A stretch of 13,661 nucleotides of DNA, taken from NCBI GenBank assembly GCA_036655775.1, contig JAVVPL010000050.1, forward strand, positions 1-13,661. The letters are read 5' to 3'. The stretch comes from JAVVPL01 sp036655775 (GTDB lineage Bacteria > Bacteroidota > Bacteroidia > Bacteroidales > P3). The position numbers and the translations under genes are program-made. The notes below the pieces were generated by a model, which was given only the letters and a program-made list of their open reading frames with translations, did not search any database and was not told the origin of the DNA. Of the stretch, positions 1 to 6,964 are shown piece by piece; positions within the stretch are counted from its first letter, which is position 1, and each line of letters begins with the position of its first letter.

Positions 1-326
1 ATACTTTGCAAAAATTGTATACGCTACATCCCAATGTTCAATTTGATATTTTGATGGGACAAGATAATTTGGAACACTTTTATAAATGGAAAGAAGCTGA
101 AAAAATTTTATCATTATGCACATTATATGTATATCCACGCTTTGAAGTATCGAACCGTACAAACGATACACCAGTTTTGCCACCTCATATTAATTTACAA
201 GCAAAATTACTACCCATTTCTTCTACTCAAATTAGAGAAAAATGGCAAAAAGGAGAAACTATTTTACCTTTTATGGAGAGGAATGCCGCACATTATTTTA
301 TGCAACTCAAAGCTTCGCTTCTTTGA
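1..326 (+). CDS. nadD: Nicotinate-nucleotide adenylyltransferase, C-terminal part (5' end outside window)
   Basis: This is the last third or so of NadD, the enzyme that joins ATP and nicotinate mononucleotide to make deamido-NAD in cytoplasmic NAD synthesis. The frame is open to the left edge, with the first whole codon at base 3, so the start lies outside the window; the TTG at base 6 is simply an internal Leu. Two family signatures are visible. One is LMGQDNLEHFYKW near the beginning, the usual G-x-D-N-L...W segment. The other is ISSTQIREKW near the end, the conserved S-S-T-x-I-R nucleotide-binding motif of the nucleotidyltransferase superfamily. After that the protein has about 25 residues of C-terminal helix, as is normal for NadD. 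It is the only + strand gene here and converges on hydE, with stop codons 2 bases apart. The identification is secure from the two motifs, although the N-terminal HxGH motif is not in view. Confidence 0.9.
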   Translation, partial: TLQKLYTLHPNVQFDILMGQDNLEHFYKWKEAEKILSLCTLYVYPRFEVSNRTNDTPVLPPHINLQAKLLPISSTQIREKWQKGETILPFMERNAAHYFMQLKASLL

Positions 327-328
327 TT

Positions 329-1429
329 TTAAATATTCTGCTTATGCCAATAATGTTTAGAGTCGCCATGTTCATCCCAACCTAAGGTCGAACCCGCCCT
401 AGAGACCAATGCTTTCAAATTTACTAGATCATCTTCTTGACTTTCTTCTATACAAATTTTTCCATCATAAAGAAAATAATTTTCTCTGTATTTAAAAGGA
501 GTAATATTAGGCATCAAGATATTGGCTCCTACCCGTATTGCAGCTTCTCTACCTCCCTCGACAATACTCCCCATTGCTGTTGAAGCCGCCATATTTATAT
601 AAGGCATCATCAATCTTAAAACAGCAATCATATTTAAACTCAATTGATAGCGTTCCTCATGAGAAAGCAACTGCTTGCATTCTGCATATAAAGGCGTTTC
701 TTTATGTTCAATATAGGGGCCCATACCCACCATATCAATATCAAATGATTTAAAAAACAATAAATCATTGGCTAAATCTATCGTACTTTGAAAAGGCAAT
801 CCAATCATCACGCCAGTACCCACCTGATAGTTTAAATCTTGGAGTTCATACAAACATCGTAAACGTTTCTCATAACTGTGATTTGCAGGATGCAATTTTT
901 CATATAATTCTTTATTGGAAGCCTCGATACGCAATAGATAACGCGTAGCTCCCGCTTCTTTCCAACGCTTATAAGTATCTCGGCTTTGTTCTCCTAAAGA
1001 CAAAGTAATACCTAGTTCCCCATTGCTCACTTGCATTATTTTTTTAAGCAAATTTTCTATATGCAAAATATATGCGTTGTCACTGCATTCACCTGCTTGC
1101 AATACTAAAGAACCATATTTATTTTTGTAAGCAAATATGGCCGCGTCCACCACTTCTTCGTCTGAAACCACATAGCGTTCAACATGCTTATTTGCCATAC
1201 GGATCCCACAATAATAACAATTTTTGCTACATCGATTTGAATATTCAATCAGCCCTCTCAAGTGCACTCTATTTCCTATGGTTTCCAATTTCAAAGCCTC
1301 CGCTTTTGCATGTAAAAAGGCTTGTTCAGCTCCTCTAGTCTGCAATAAATAGACAATTTCCTCGAGTGTAAAATTGTTTTTTGCAAGTATTATTTCTAAT
1401 TGATTCATTCTTTTGACATTTTTATTCAT
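329..1429 (-). CDS. hydE: [FeFe]-hydrogenase H-cluster maturase HydE, radical SAM enzyme
   Basis: HydE is a cytoplasmic radical-SAM enzyme that works with HydG and HydF to build the diiron subcluster of [FeFe]-hydrogenase. The 366-residue length fits the family (about 350). The radical-SAM cluster motif CX3CX2C is at Cys67, Cys71 and Cys74, in the segment SNRCSKNCYYCGIR, which is typical of HydE rather than biotin synthase. Further HydE-like blocks are LQAGE (about 110-114), TLSLGE (142-147), GTGVMIGLPFQ (204-214) and DMVGMGPYI (232-240). The C-terminal region keeps only one cysteine (Cys326), so the optional second cluster described for Thermotoga HydE is probably absent; many family members also lack it. 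The start is uncertain: Met8 (base 1408) would remove a basic seven-residue extension and give a more usual N-terminus. The gene sits alone after the pepO hairpin, which suggests its own promoter, but I could not recognise one. Its partner hydF is about 9.5 kb away on the same strand. Confidence 0.95.
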   Translation of the reverse strand: MNKNVKRMNQLEIILAKNNFTLEEIVYLLQTRGAEQAFLHAKAEALKLETIGNRVHLRGLIEYSNRCSKNCYYCGIRMANKHVERYVVSDEEVVDAAIFAYKNKYGSLVLQAGECSDNAYILHIENLLKKIMQVSNGELGITLSLGEQSRDTYKRWKEAGATRYLLRIEASNKELYEKLHPANHSYEKRLRCLYELQDLNYQVGTGVMIGLPFQSTIDLANDLLFFKSFDIDMVGMGPYIEHKETPLYAECKQLLSHEERYQLSLNMIAVLRLMMPYINMAASTAMGSIVEGGREAAIRVGANILMPNITPFKYRENYFLYDGKICIEESQEDDLVNLKALVSRAGSTLGWDEHGDSKHYWHKQNI

Positions 1430-1503
1430 CTTCTATTCTAAATTCCGAGAATACGAAATAGGATGTTTTATTTATATACACAGTGTTTGTAGTTTCTAAA
1501 TAG

Positions 1504-1567
1504 AAAGGTGCATATAGACTGCCGCTTTTTGATAAAACATCAAAATAAGCAATCTATATACACCCTT
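1504..1567 (-). terminator. Long hairpin after pepO, probable intrinsic terminator
   Basis: Bases 1507-1522 pair with 1549-1564, a 16-position stem, and inside it 1527-1533 pairs with 1539-1545 around a 5-base loop. In + strand RNA the outer stem has two C-A mismatches. In - strand RNA the same positions become G-U wobbles, so the stem is fully paired only in the direction of pepO transcription. The stem can be extended three more pairs, to 1504 and 1567, including one more wobble. It starts about 30 bases after the pepO stop and is followed on the - strand by a T-rich run (TTTCTATTT). This supports a terminator separating pepO from hydE, although the T tract is imperfect. Confidence 0.6.
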
Positions 1568-1595
1568 TGATGTATTTTATTTCAAAGTGCAAGAT

Positions 1596-3629
1596 TTACC
1601 AAATATGTGCACGCTTTTCTGGAGCTAAATACATTTTATCTCCTTCTTTGATATCAAAAGCTTTTAAAAAGGCATCTATATGAGGTAAACTACCATTTAC
1701 GCGCCATTGACCTAAGGAATGAGGATCTTCTTTGGTCAATCTACGAATTTCTTCGTCACGAATATTCCCTGCCCATACATTAGCATACGACAAAAAGAAT
1801 CGTTGATCTTGTGTAAAACCATCAATATCTTTTACTTTTTTACCTTTTAGCGCTTTTTGAAGAGCCGTATAGGCAATCTGTAAACCTCCGTTATCTGCAA
1901 TATTTTCGCCTAATGTGAATTGTCCATTTGCATTCAAACCTGCAATCACCTCAATATTATTAAAATGATTTACTAACATTTGGGTACGTTGCGTAAATTG
2001 ATCGGCATCTGCACTGGTCCACCAATTATTCAAATTGCCTTCTTTGTCATAGAGACGACCTTGATCATCAAAACCATGAGTCATTTCATGCGCAATCACT
2101 ACGCCGATAGCACCATAATTAATCGCATCATCTCCATTTAAATAAAAGAATGGCATTTGCAATATTCCAGCAGGAAAACAAATTTCATTGGTGGTTGGAT
2201 TGTAATATGCATTCACTGTTTGAGGCGACATTAACCATTCCGTTTTATCCACTTTTTTGTCAATTTTAGCTAACATATAATCTAACTCAAATTTATCTGC
2301 ACGTAAAATATTAGCCCAATAGGAATCATCCGTAATATTTAAAGCGGTATAATCACGCCATTTATCTGGATAACCCACTTTTACATAAATAGCATTCAAT
2401 TTTTCTGCAGCTTTTGTTTTTGTTTGAGGAGTCATCCATTCGATGTTGGCAAAATGCTCTAGCATGGCTTTTTTGATATTTCCAACCAAGTCCAACATTC
2501 TTTCTTTGGCTTGAGGTGGAAAATATTTTTTTACATACATTTGCCCCACAGCTTCACTAAGTACACCGTTTGCCGTATTTACAGCACGTTTCCATCGGGC
2601 TTGCATATCGGTCTTGCCTGACATAGTTTTATCAAAAAAATCAAAATTTTGGGCTACAAAAGCATCACTTAAATAAGGCGCTGCGGTATTAATGACACTC
2701 CATTCAAAATAAGCTTTCAAATCCTCTATTTTACTAGTAGAAATCAATTTTGACATTTCAACTATAAAAGGTACTTGCGACACATTCACCTCTTTAATAC
2801 TTACAGGAAGAATGGCTTTAAAATAAGACTCCCATTGAAAAGCAGGCGCTTTTTTTTGTAATTCAGCAATGGACATTTTGTTGTAATTTCTATTGGGATC
2901 GCGAAGTTCTACTTTAGAAAACTGTGCTTTGGCAATACAAGTTTCCATAGCAAGCACTGAATTGGCTTTTGCGTTAGCTGTAGCTTGATCGAAACCACTC
3001 AAGACAAACATTTTTTGTAAATGTTCTAAATATTTAGCTCGAATTTGCTTGTTGTTTGGATCATTTGATAAATAATAATCTCGATCCTCCATAGCGGTTC
3101 CCCCTTGATACAAATTCAAGATATTCATACTACTGTTTTTTTGATCTCCCATCACATAGTAGCCAAAAAACACGTCCATACCTTGTTTTTGCAAATCATA
3201 AAATTTGCTTAAAGCCTCATCTGTAGTTTTGAGTTCTTGTATACTTTTGAGTTCGGCTTGAATTGGTTCAGCTCCTTGTGCATTCAATTTTGCACTATCC
3301 ATAGCCACCTTATAAAGAGTGCCTATTTTTAAAGCAACACCTTTTTCTGTCGCCGTATTAGCTGCCAATCCTTCAATAAGATCACGCAATTGTTTTTGAT
3401 TGTTTTCTGCCAATTGATCGAAAGAACCATAACGAGCATATTCTCCAGAAAGTGGATTTTTTTTCATCCATCCACCACAAGCATATTGGTAAAAATCATC
3501 TTTTGGATTTGCCGTTGTATCCAAATTTGTAACATCAAAACCACATTCTTGCTTTGCATTGTCTTTACAAGACATCGTCATCACTCCCAAAGCAAAAAGA
3601 GCAAAAGAACCATAAATTAATTTGTGCAT
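1596..3629 (-). CDS. pepO: M13 family zinc endopeptidase, lipoprotein (PepO / neprilysin-like)
   Basis: This is a 677-residue member of the M13 (neprilysin/PepO) zinc endopeptidases, which cleave short to medium peptides outside the cytoplasm. The N-terminus is a lipoprotein signal: a hydrophobic stretch ending in MTMSC, so mature lipidation is predicted at Cys21. The large mostly helical N-terminal M13 domain follows. The catalytic domain shows NAYYNP (473-478), the zinc site HEMTH (514-518), and the third zinc ligand in GENIAD (Glu575, with Asp579). The protein ends in IW; the family's common C-terminal CxxW is here HxIW. Full length and all catalytic residues are present, so it should be active. 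The gene starts 17 bases after the small outer-membrane protein gene, so the two are very likely co-transcribed. The predicted site is the periplasmic face of a membrane or the cell surface; the sequence does not decide which. A role in peptide feeding is inferred. Confidence 0.95.
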   Translation of the reverse strand: MHKLIYGSFALFALGVMTMSCKDNAKQECGFDVTNLDTTANPKDDFYQYACGGWMKKNPLSGEYARYGSFDQLAENNQKQLRDLIEGLAANTATEKGVALKIGTLYKVAMDSAKLNAQGAEPIQAELKSIQELKTTDEALSKFYDLQKQGMDVFFGYYVMGDQKNSSMNILNLYQGGTAMEDRDYYLSNDPNNKQIRAKYLEHLQKMFVLSGFDQATANAKANSVLAMETCIAKAQFSKVELRDPNRNYNKMSIAELQKKAPAFQWESYFKAILPVSIKEVNVSQVPFIVEMSKLISTSKIEDLKAYFEWSVINTAAPYLSDAFVAQNFDFFDKTMSGKTDMQARWKRAVNTANGVLSEAVGQMYVKKYFPPQAKERMLDLVGNIKKAMLEHFANIEWMTPQTKTKAAEKLNAIYVKVGYPDKWRDYTALNITDDSYWANILRADKFELDYMLAKIDKKVDKTEWLMSPQTVNAYYNPTTNEICFPAGILQMPFFYLNGDDAINYGAIGVVIAHEMTHGFDDQGRLYDKEGNLNNWWTSADADQFTQRTQMLVNHFNNIEVIAGLNANGQFTLGENIADNGGLQIAYTALQKALKGKKVKDIDGFTQDQRFFLSYANVWAGNIRDEEIRRLTKEDPHSLGQWRVNGSLPHIDAFLKAFDIKEGDKMYLAPEKRAHIW

Positions 3630-3646
3630 TTTATTTTTTTTAATTT

Positions 3647-4270
3647 TTAATTTAATATGTAACTTAATCCTATTCCTACAGTTAATGTTTGATAAGGACT
3701 TAATTTTTCTAGATGGTGTATATATTGATTGAAACTCACATTATATTTGGCAGATACATTCAAAGCCACAGGTGATTTTTTTCCCAGACGGACAAATGCG
3801 CCCACCTCTGGAGCCATTATAAATGCCCATTGCTCATCATACAGATCCATATCTTGAATTAAAGAATGTTCAGCAATATAATTCAGACCTATACCTAAAC
3901 CTGCATAAACATTAATATACGGATTATTCGGGGTAAAATGATAATATCCCCCCACAGTCAAAGGAGCATCATTCACATAATTGTAGGCCGCAGCCGTAAT
4001 CACAGTTCCTTCTTCAGGGGAAAAAGTTTCCACTCCTTTATTTTGATAATATTTGTGGTACCCAAAACTAAAACCTATGGCACACTGCTTTCCTACAATA
4101 ATTTGCCCAGAAAACACCCCTCCATAAAGGCTCCAATTTTTAGCAAAACTTCTAAATTCGCCAATGGGAGTACCCATGTCCCAAGATAAAGTGTAGTATT
4201 GACGGGTCTGTGCATTCGCTCCCATTATACAAATAAAGGATAAAACGAATAGTATGATTATTTTTTTCAT
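3647..4270 (-). CDS. Predicted small outer-membrane beta-barrel protein, function unknown
   Basis: This 207-residue protein begins with a clear Sec signal peptide (lysines, a hydrophobic core, then GANAQ, with cleavage expected after Ala20). The rest shows the alternating polar/hydrophobic pattern and many Gly and aromatic residues of an eight-strand-type outer-membrane barrel. Examples are YGGVFSGQIIVG, IGFSFGYHKYY, LTVGGYYHF, INVYAGLGIGLNYI and, at the very end, LTVGIGLSYILN. A C-terminal aromatic-containing strand ending at the last residue is typical of proteins inserted by the BAM machinery. I do not recognise a specific family or ligand. It lies 17 bases upstream of pepO, so the two are probably made together, but nothing shows a physical partnership. 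The ATG start is preceded by A/T-rich DNA without a close Shine-Dalgarno sequence, as is usual in this phylum. Confidence 0.75.
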   Translation of the reverse strand: MKKIIILFVLSFICIMGANAQTRQYYTLSWDMGTPIGEFRSFAKNWSLYGGVFSGQIIVGKQCAIGFSFGYHKYYQNKGVETFSPEEGTVITAAAYNYVNDAPLTVGGYYHFTPNNPYINVYAGLGIGLNYIAEHSLIQDMDLYDEQWAFIMAPEVGAFVRLGKKSPVALNVSAKYNVSFNQYIHHLEKLSPYQTLTVGIGLSYILN

Positions 4271-4408
4271 ATTGTAAAATTTTTAACGAATAAATTTTCA
4301 AGAGCAAACTTCTCCAAAATTTAAAACCTCCTTCATTCTCTTTGCTAAACCTAAATTTATTCTATTCATATACTAATTTTATTAAAAAAAATTCAAAACG
4401 CAACAAAT

Positions 4409-5065
4409 TTATTTTCGTACCGATGGCGCATTTAAGTTAAATGGAGCCACTGGCGTTTGCTTAAAACAGGTATTCACCGCACCTATAATTTCCGCATCCG
4501 TATGTTTATAGTTCATAATACCCCGAATAATTCCCACCCATACCACTTTTAATTTTTTCTCTTCTATATTGGCATCTTTTATATCCACCATCTCCAACAA
4601 AACAGAACCTGAAGTATATACAGAAGTCAACATAGGATATACTGGATAATAATAGTACCAACCCCAATAATCTCCCCAATAGTAGGGATCATAAAATCCC
4701 CAATAATATGAATATTGATACTTTGACGATTTAATACCCGACACATTAATGGCTAAATCGGGAACAGCCGATTTATCAACATACGTATAGCCAAATTCTT
4801 TCATATTTAATTTAGCTTGTGCAATTATTAAATCGGATAAATCATTCTTTACATATATTTTTTTTCCCTTTTCATCTAACACACACATGGAATCCGCAAT
4901 AGAAAAAGTGTTAAAATGTGGCTTGGTAAAATTAGTGGAAAGATCGTACTGTGTAATGGCTACTACTTGTCTTTCTACTTCGTTGGCGTCATAGTCTGGA
5001 TAGGATGAACAGGCACTAAATCCCAACAATAGGGCACATAATGCGAAGTAAGTGTACTTTTTCAT
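4409..5065 (-). CDS. DUF4136 family lipoprotein with Tyr/Trp-rich segment
   Basis: This 218-residue protein has a lipoprotein signal peptide with lipobox GFSAC, placing the lipidated cysteine at residue 19. The mature part fits the DUF4136 pattern: an early strand with DLSTNFTKPHFNTF (41-54), a middle region with a helix ending in MKEFGYTYV (88-96) and DLAINVSG (103-110), and a C-terminal part with LKVVWVGIIRG (172-182) and a helix leading to a Phe/Pro end. The segment 116-143 is extraordinarily rich in Tyr and Trp and probably forms an exposed loop. The family's function is not known; members are envelope lipoproteins of Bacteroidota and Proteobacteria. The gene is flanked by gaps of 124 and 138 bases, so it could be transcribed alone or lead the outer-membrane protein and pepO genes. 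Family assignment is from recognition of these blocks. Confidence 0.8.
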   Translation of the reverse strand: MKKYTYFALCALLLGFSACSSYPDYDANEVERQVVAITQYDLSTNFTKPHFNTFSIADSMCVLDEKGKKIYVKNDLSDLIIAQAKLNMKEFGYTYVDKSAVPDLAINVSGIKSSKYQYSYYWGFYDPYYWGDYWGWYYYYPVYPMLTSVYTSGSVLLEMVDIKDANIEEKKLKVVWVGIIRGIMNYKHTDAEIIGAVNTCFKQTPVAPFNLNAPSVRK

Positions 5066-5113
5066 TTTTTTGACTTTTAATTGGTTAATTTTTTATTTGG
5101 TATCTATTTAAAA

Positions 5114-5158
5114 TCGCGTTTGTTTACAGAAAAGGTTTCTCTATTCATATTCGCGTTT
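5114..5158. repeat. Pair of 8-base direct repeats flanking a small palindrome in the gap before the DUF4136 gene
   Basis: TCGCGTTT occurs at 5114-5121 and again at 5151-5158, 37 bases apart. Between them lies AGAAAAGGTTTCT (5128-5140), with 5-base arms around a 3-base centre. CGCG is conspicuous in such AT-rich DNA. The position, inside the 124-base gap upstream of the DUF4136 lipoprotein gene, would suit an operator, but the motifs are short and could be chance. No promoter element is recognisable beside them. Confidence 0.3.
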
Positions 5159-5189
5159 TTTCTATTTTAAGGGTTCTATACTTCAAATT

Positions 5190-6941
5190 TCATTCCTGAA
5201 TCACTTGTCCTTTTTCATCTAAAATTACTTTTTTTTCTATATTTTTTTGTGTCTCAAATACATACATTTTTTCCTCATCTACAATCAATTGCACTTCTTT
5301 ATTTTGGATAGTTAAAACATAAGCCGTTTTTCCTTCTTGTTTATGAATTAAAATATTTAATAAGAGTATTGCTTTTTCGATTCCGTCACCTCTTTGAAAG
5401 TTCCACACTTCGTCTGGTTGAGATAGTCGCACCCCATCGTAAATGGAATTTTTCGACAAAGATAAAATAATTTTATAAATTTCTACTATTGAATTTTCTT
5501 TTAATGCTTCTAATGAAACGGGATTTCGTTCTAAAGCCGATTTTAAATATGGAATCCAAGAAATTTTATCCATCATTCTATATGCATGCAAAGCCAATGA
5601 AGGAACTAATTGCGTTTGAGCTGAAGTTTGGATTAGTTCCATAATTTCTTCTCTACTTAAGTCCGTACTGATAGGCAAAAGCGTACTTGCAACAAAGTGT
5701 TTATCTTCCGCTTGAGGTAAACGAGGTGTAATATGTAAAAAATGTTGAATTTCCGAAAATAAATCTCGAATATTTTGACAATGATCAATTAAAAGAATTT
5801 CCAAAAAATAATTCGCCTTTTCTTCAAAAGTCAAAGAGGCGTTCTCTCGTAAATAGTCTTCAAAATCGTTGATTACTATTTTCTTTTCCAAACGACTTTT
5901 TGAAAATTCTTGGATTTCCATTTCAGCAAGTAAAGCCGCTCTAGTGTCTGAATCAAAACGATTTTTACTAGTTCTTTGCGTATTGAAAATATGAGTCATC
6001 GAGGTATAATAATCTTTTCCATTATGCAAATGTTTATATTGGAAACAAGACCAATAAGCCTCTTTACTATATAAAAAATTCACAAAAGTATCAAAATTAA
6101 AATCCGTTTGTAAAAAAGCATTAAAACTCTCTTTAAAACTATCGTAAACCTCTGGTGATATCGTAGCTAAAGGATAATAGGTATGAATATGACCACTCAA
6201 ATGCGACACTATGGTTATCTTTTCATTTTCTACGGCTCGCCTTGCTTTTGCTGAAAGTTCAGTACCATTACACCACATGGTTTTGGTCACAATTCTACGA
6301 TTATTAGTAATAAAACCCTCTTTTTCTGCAATAAAATTTTGAGAATGCAAAGGAGTGGCAATCAAATACATTTTATCTAAAGGAATTCGTCCCACCACAA
6401 ACATGGCTGCAATATATAAAGCGGACAAAGAAACACACTCCCCAGCCCCCGTAGTATAGCCAGGTCTATATTGAAAAGCGGTCATTGCTTCCACCGTTTC
6501 TGTTTTCCAATATGGAATTGCATCGGTAGTATATTTATCCAAACCAAAATGTCGACGAATATCTATATCAAAATAATATTTATCTCCTTCGTAGCCAAAG
6601 AGAGCATTTGATTGCGCCAAAGCTTTTTGATCGATAAAATTTTTAAAACGATCCAATTCCGTTTGCTTGGTTGTCAAACCCCAAGTATCCAAATCCAAAT
6701 TGAATACATAATGATCCATTATGTATTGCTTCACCCTATTAATTCTATAATTAAACGATTTTTTTTCTATTTTATCAAACCAAGGAGCCTTACGCCATTC
6801 CCAAATTTGAGGAGACATAATATTCGCTAATACCAAAGCATACATCAAATCAGGGAATATAAAAATTTCCATATCCGAAAGCGTGAAAGCCGAAGAATAC
6901 TGTTGTAATTCTTCTTCTGTAAATTTTGATTTTGTCATCAT
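5190..6941 (-). CDS. Transglutaminase-like domain protein, uncharacterised
   Basis: This is a 583-residue protein without signal peptide or membrane segments, so it is predicted to be cytoplasmic. Residues 163-217 look like a transglutaminase/cysteine-protease-fold core. GECVSLSALYIAAM places a candidate catalytic Cys169 at a helix start. ATPLHSQNF gives a candidate His199. A short turn EGFITNNRR follows, where the third triad residue would lie (Asn213 or Asn214 in place of the usual Asp). The block continues to MWCNGTELS and a helical segment. The N-terminal 130 residues and the 260-500 region are mostly helical and not recognised. Residues 505-570 (GDGIEKAILLLNIL and a following pair of strands) resemble a second, degenerate copy lacking the Cys. 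Two ATG codons open the gene; the first is used here. It starts 23 bases after the LD-carboxypeptidase stop, so the two are probably co-transcribed. Substrate and reaction are unknown; a peptide-related role is only inferred from the neighbour. Confidence 0.6.
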   Translation of the reverse strand: MMTKSKFTEEELQQYSSAFTLSDMEIFIFPDLMYALVLANIMSPQIWEWRKAPWFDKIEKKSFNYRINRVKQYIMDHYVFNLDLDTWGLTTKQTELDRFKNFIDQKALAQSNALFGYEGDKYYFDIDIRRHFGLDKYTTDAIPYWKTETVEAMTAFQYRPGYTTGAGECVSLSALYIAAMFVVGRIPLDKMYLIATPLHSQNFIAEKEGFITNNRRIVTKTMWCNGTELSAKARRAVENEKITIVSHLSGHIHTYYPLATISPEVYDSFKESFNAFLQTDFNFDTFVNFLYSKEAYWSCFQYKHLHNGKDYYTSMTHIFNTQRTSKNRFDSDTRAALLAEMEIQEFSKSRLEKKIVINDFEDYLRENASLTFEEKANYFLEILLIDHCQNIRDLFSEIQHFLHITPRLPQAEDKHFVASTLLPISTDLSREEIMELIQTSAQTQLVPSLALHAYRMMDKISWIPYLKSALERNPVSLEALKENSIVEIYKIILSLSKNSIYDGVRLSQPDEVWNFQRGDGIEKAILLLNILIHKQEGKTAYVLTIQNKEVQLIVDEEKMYVFETQKNIEKKVILDEKGQVIQE

Positions 6942-6964
6942 TTGTAATCCATTATTTTTAGTCT

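Noticed and set aside
6..326. A complete small gene starting at TTG 6
   Set aside because: The frame is open to the left edge and the residues match the C-terminal part of NadD, so the TTG is an internal Leu codon.
1528..1544. FNR-like site TTGAT...ATCAA upstream of hydE
   Set aside because: The half-sites match but are 5 bases apart instead of 4, and they form the inner stem of the hairpin after pepO, which explains them better.
4267..4335. A 16-codon leader peptide (TTG start at 4317, stop overlapping the outer-membrane protein ATG) behind an AGGAGG sequence at about 4327-4332
   Set aside because: The Shine-Dalgarno match and the overlap are attractive, but the TTG start, the very short frame and the AT-rich DNA make chance likely. 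It would need conservation or ribosome profiling.
4271..4408. Promoter with TTTTG and TAGTATATG spacing upstream of the outer-membrane protein gene
   Set aside because: The second element departs from the Bacteroidota TAnnTTTG consensus at key positions, so it is not distinguishable from background.
4380..4411. AT-only inverted repeat (AAATT/AATTT) after the DUF4136 gene as a terminator
   Set aside because: The arms are only 5 A/T pairs, too weak for a supported terminator in this AT-rich DNA.
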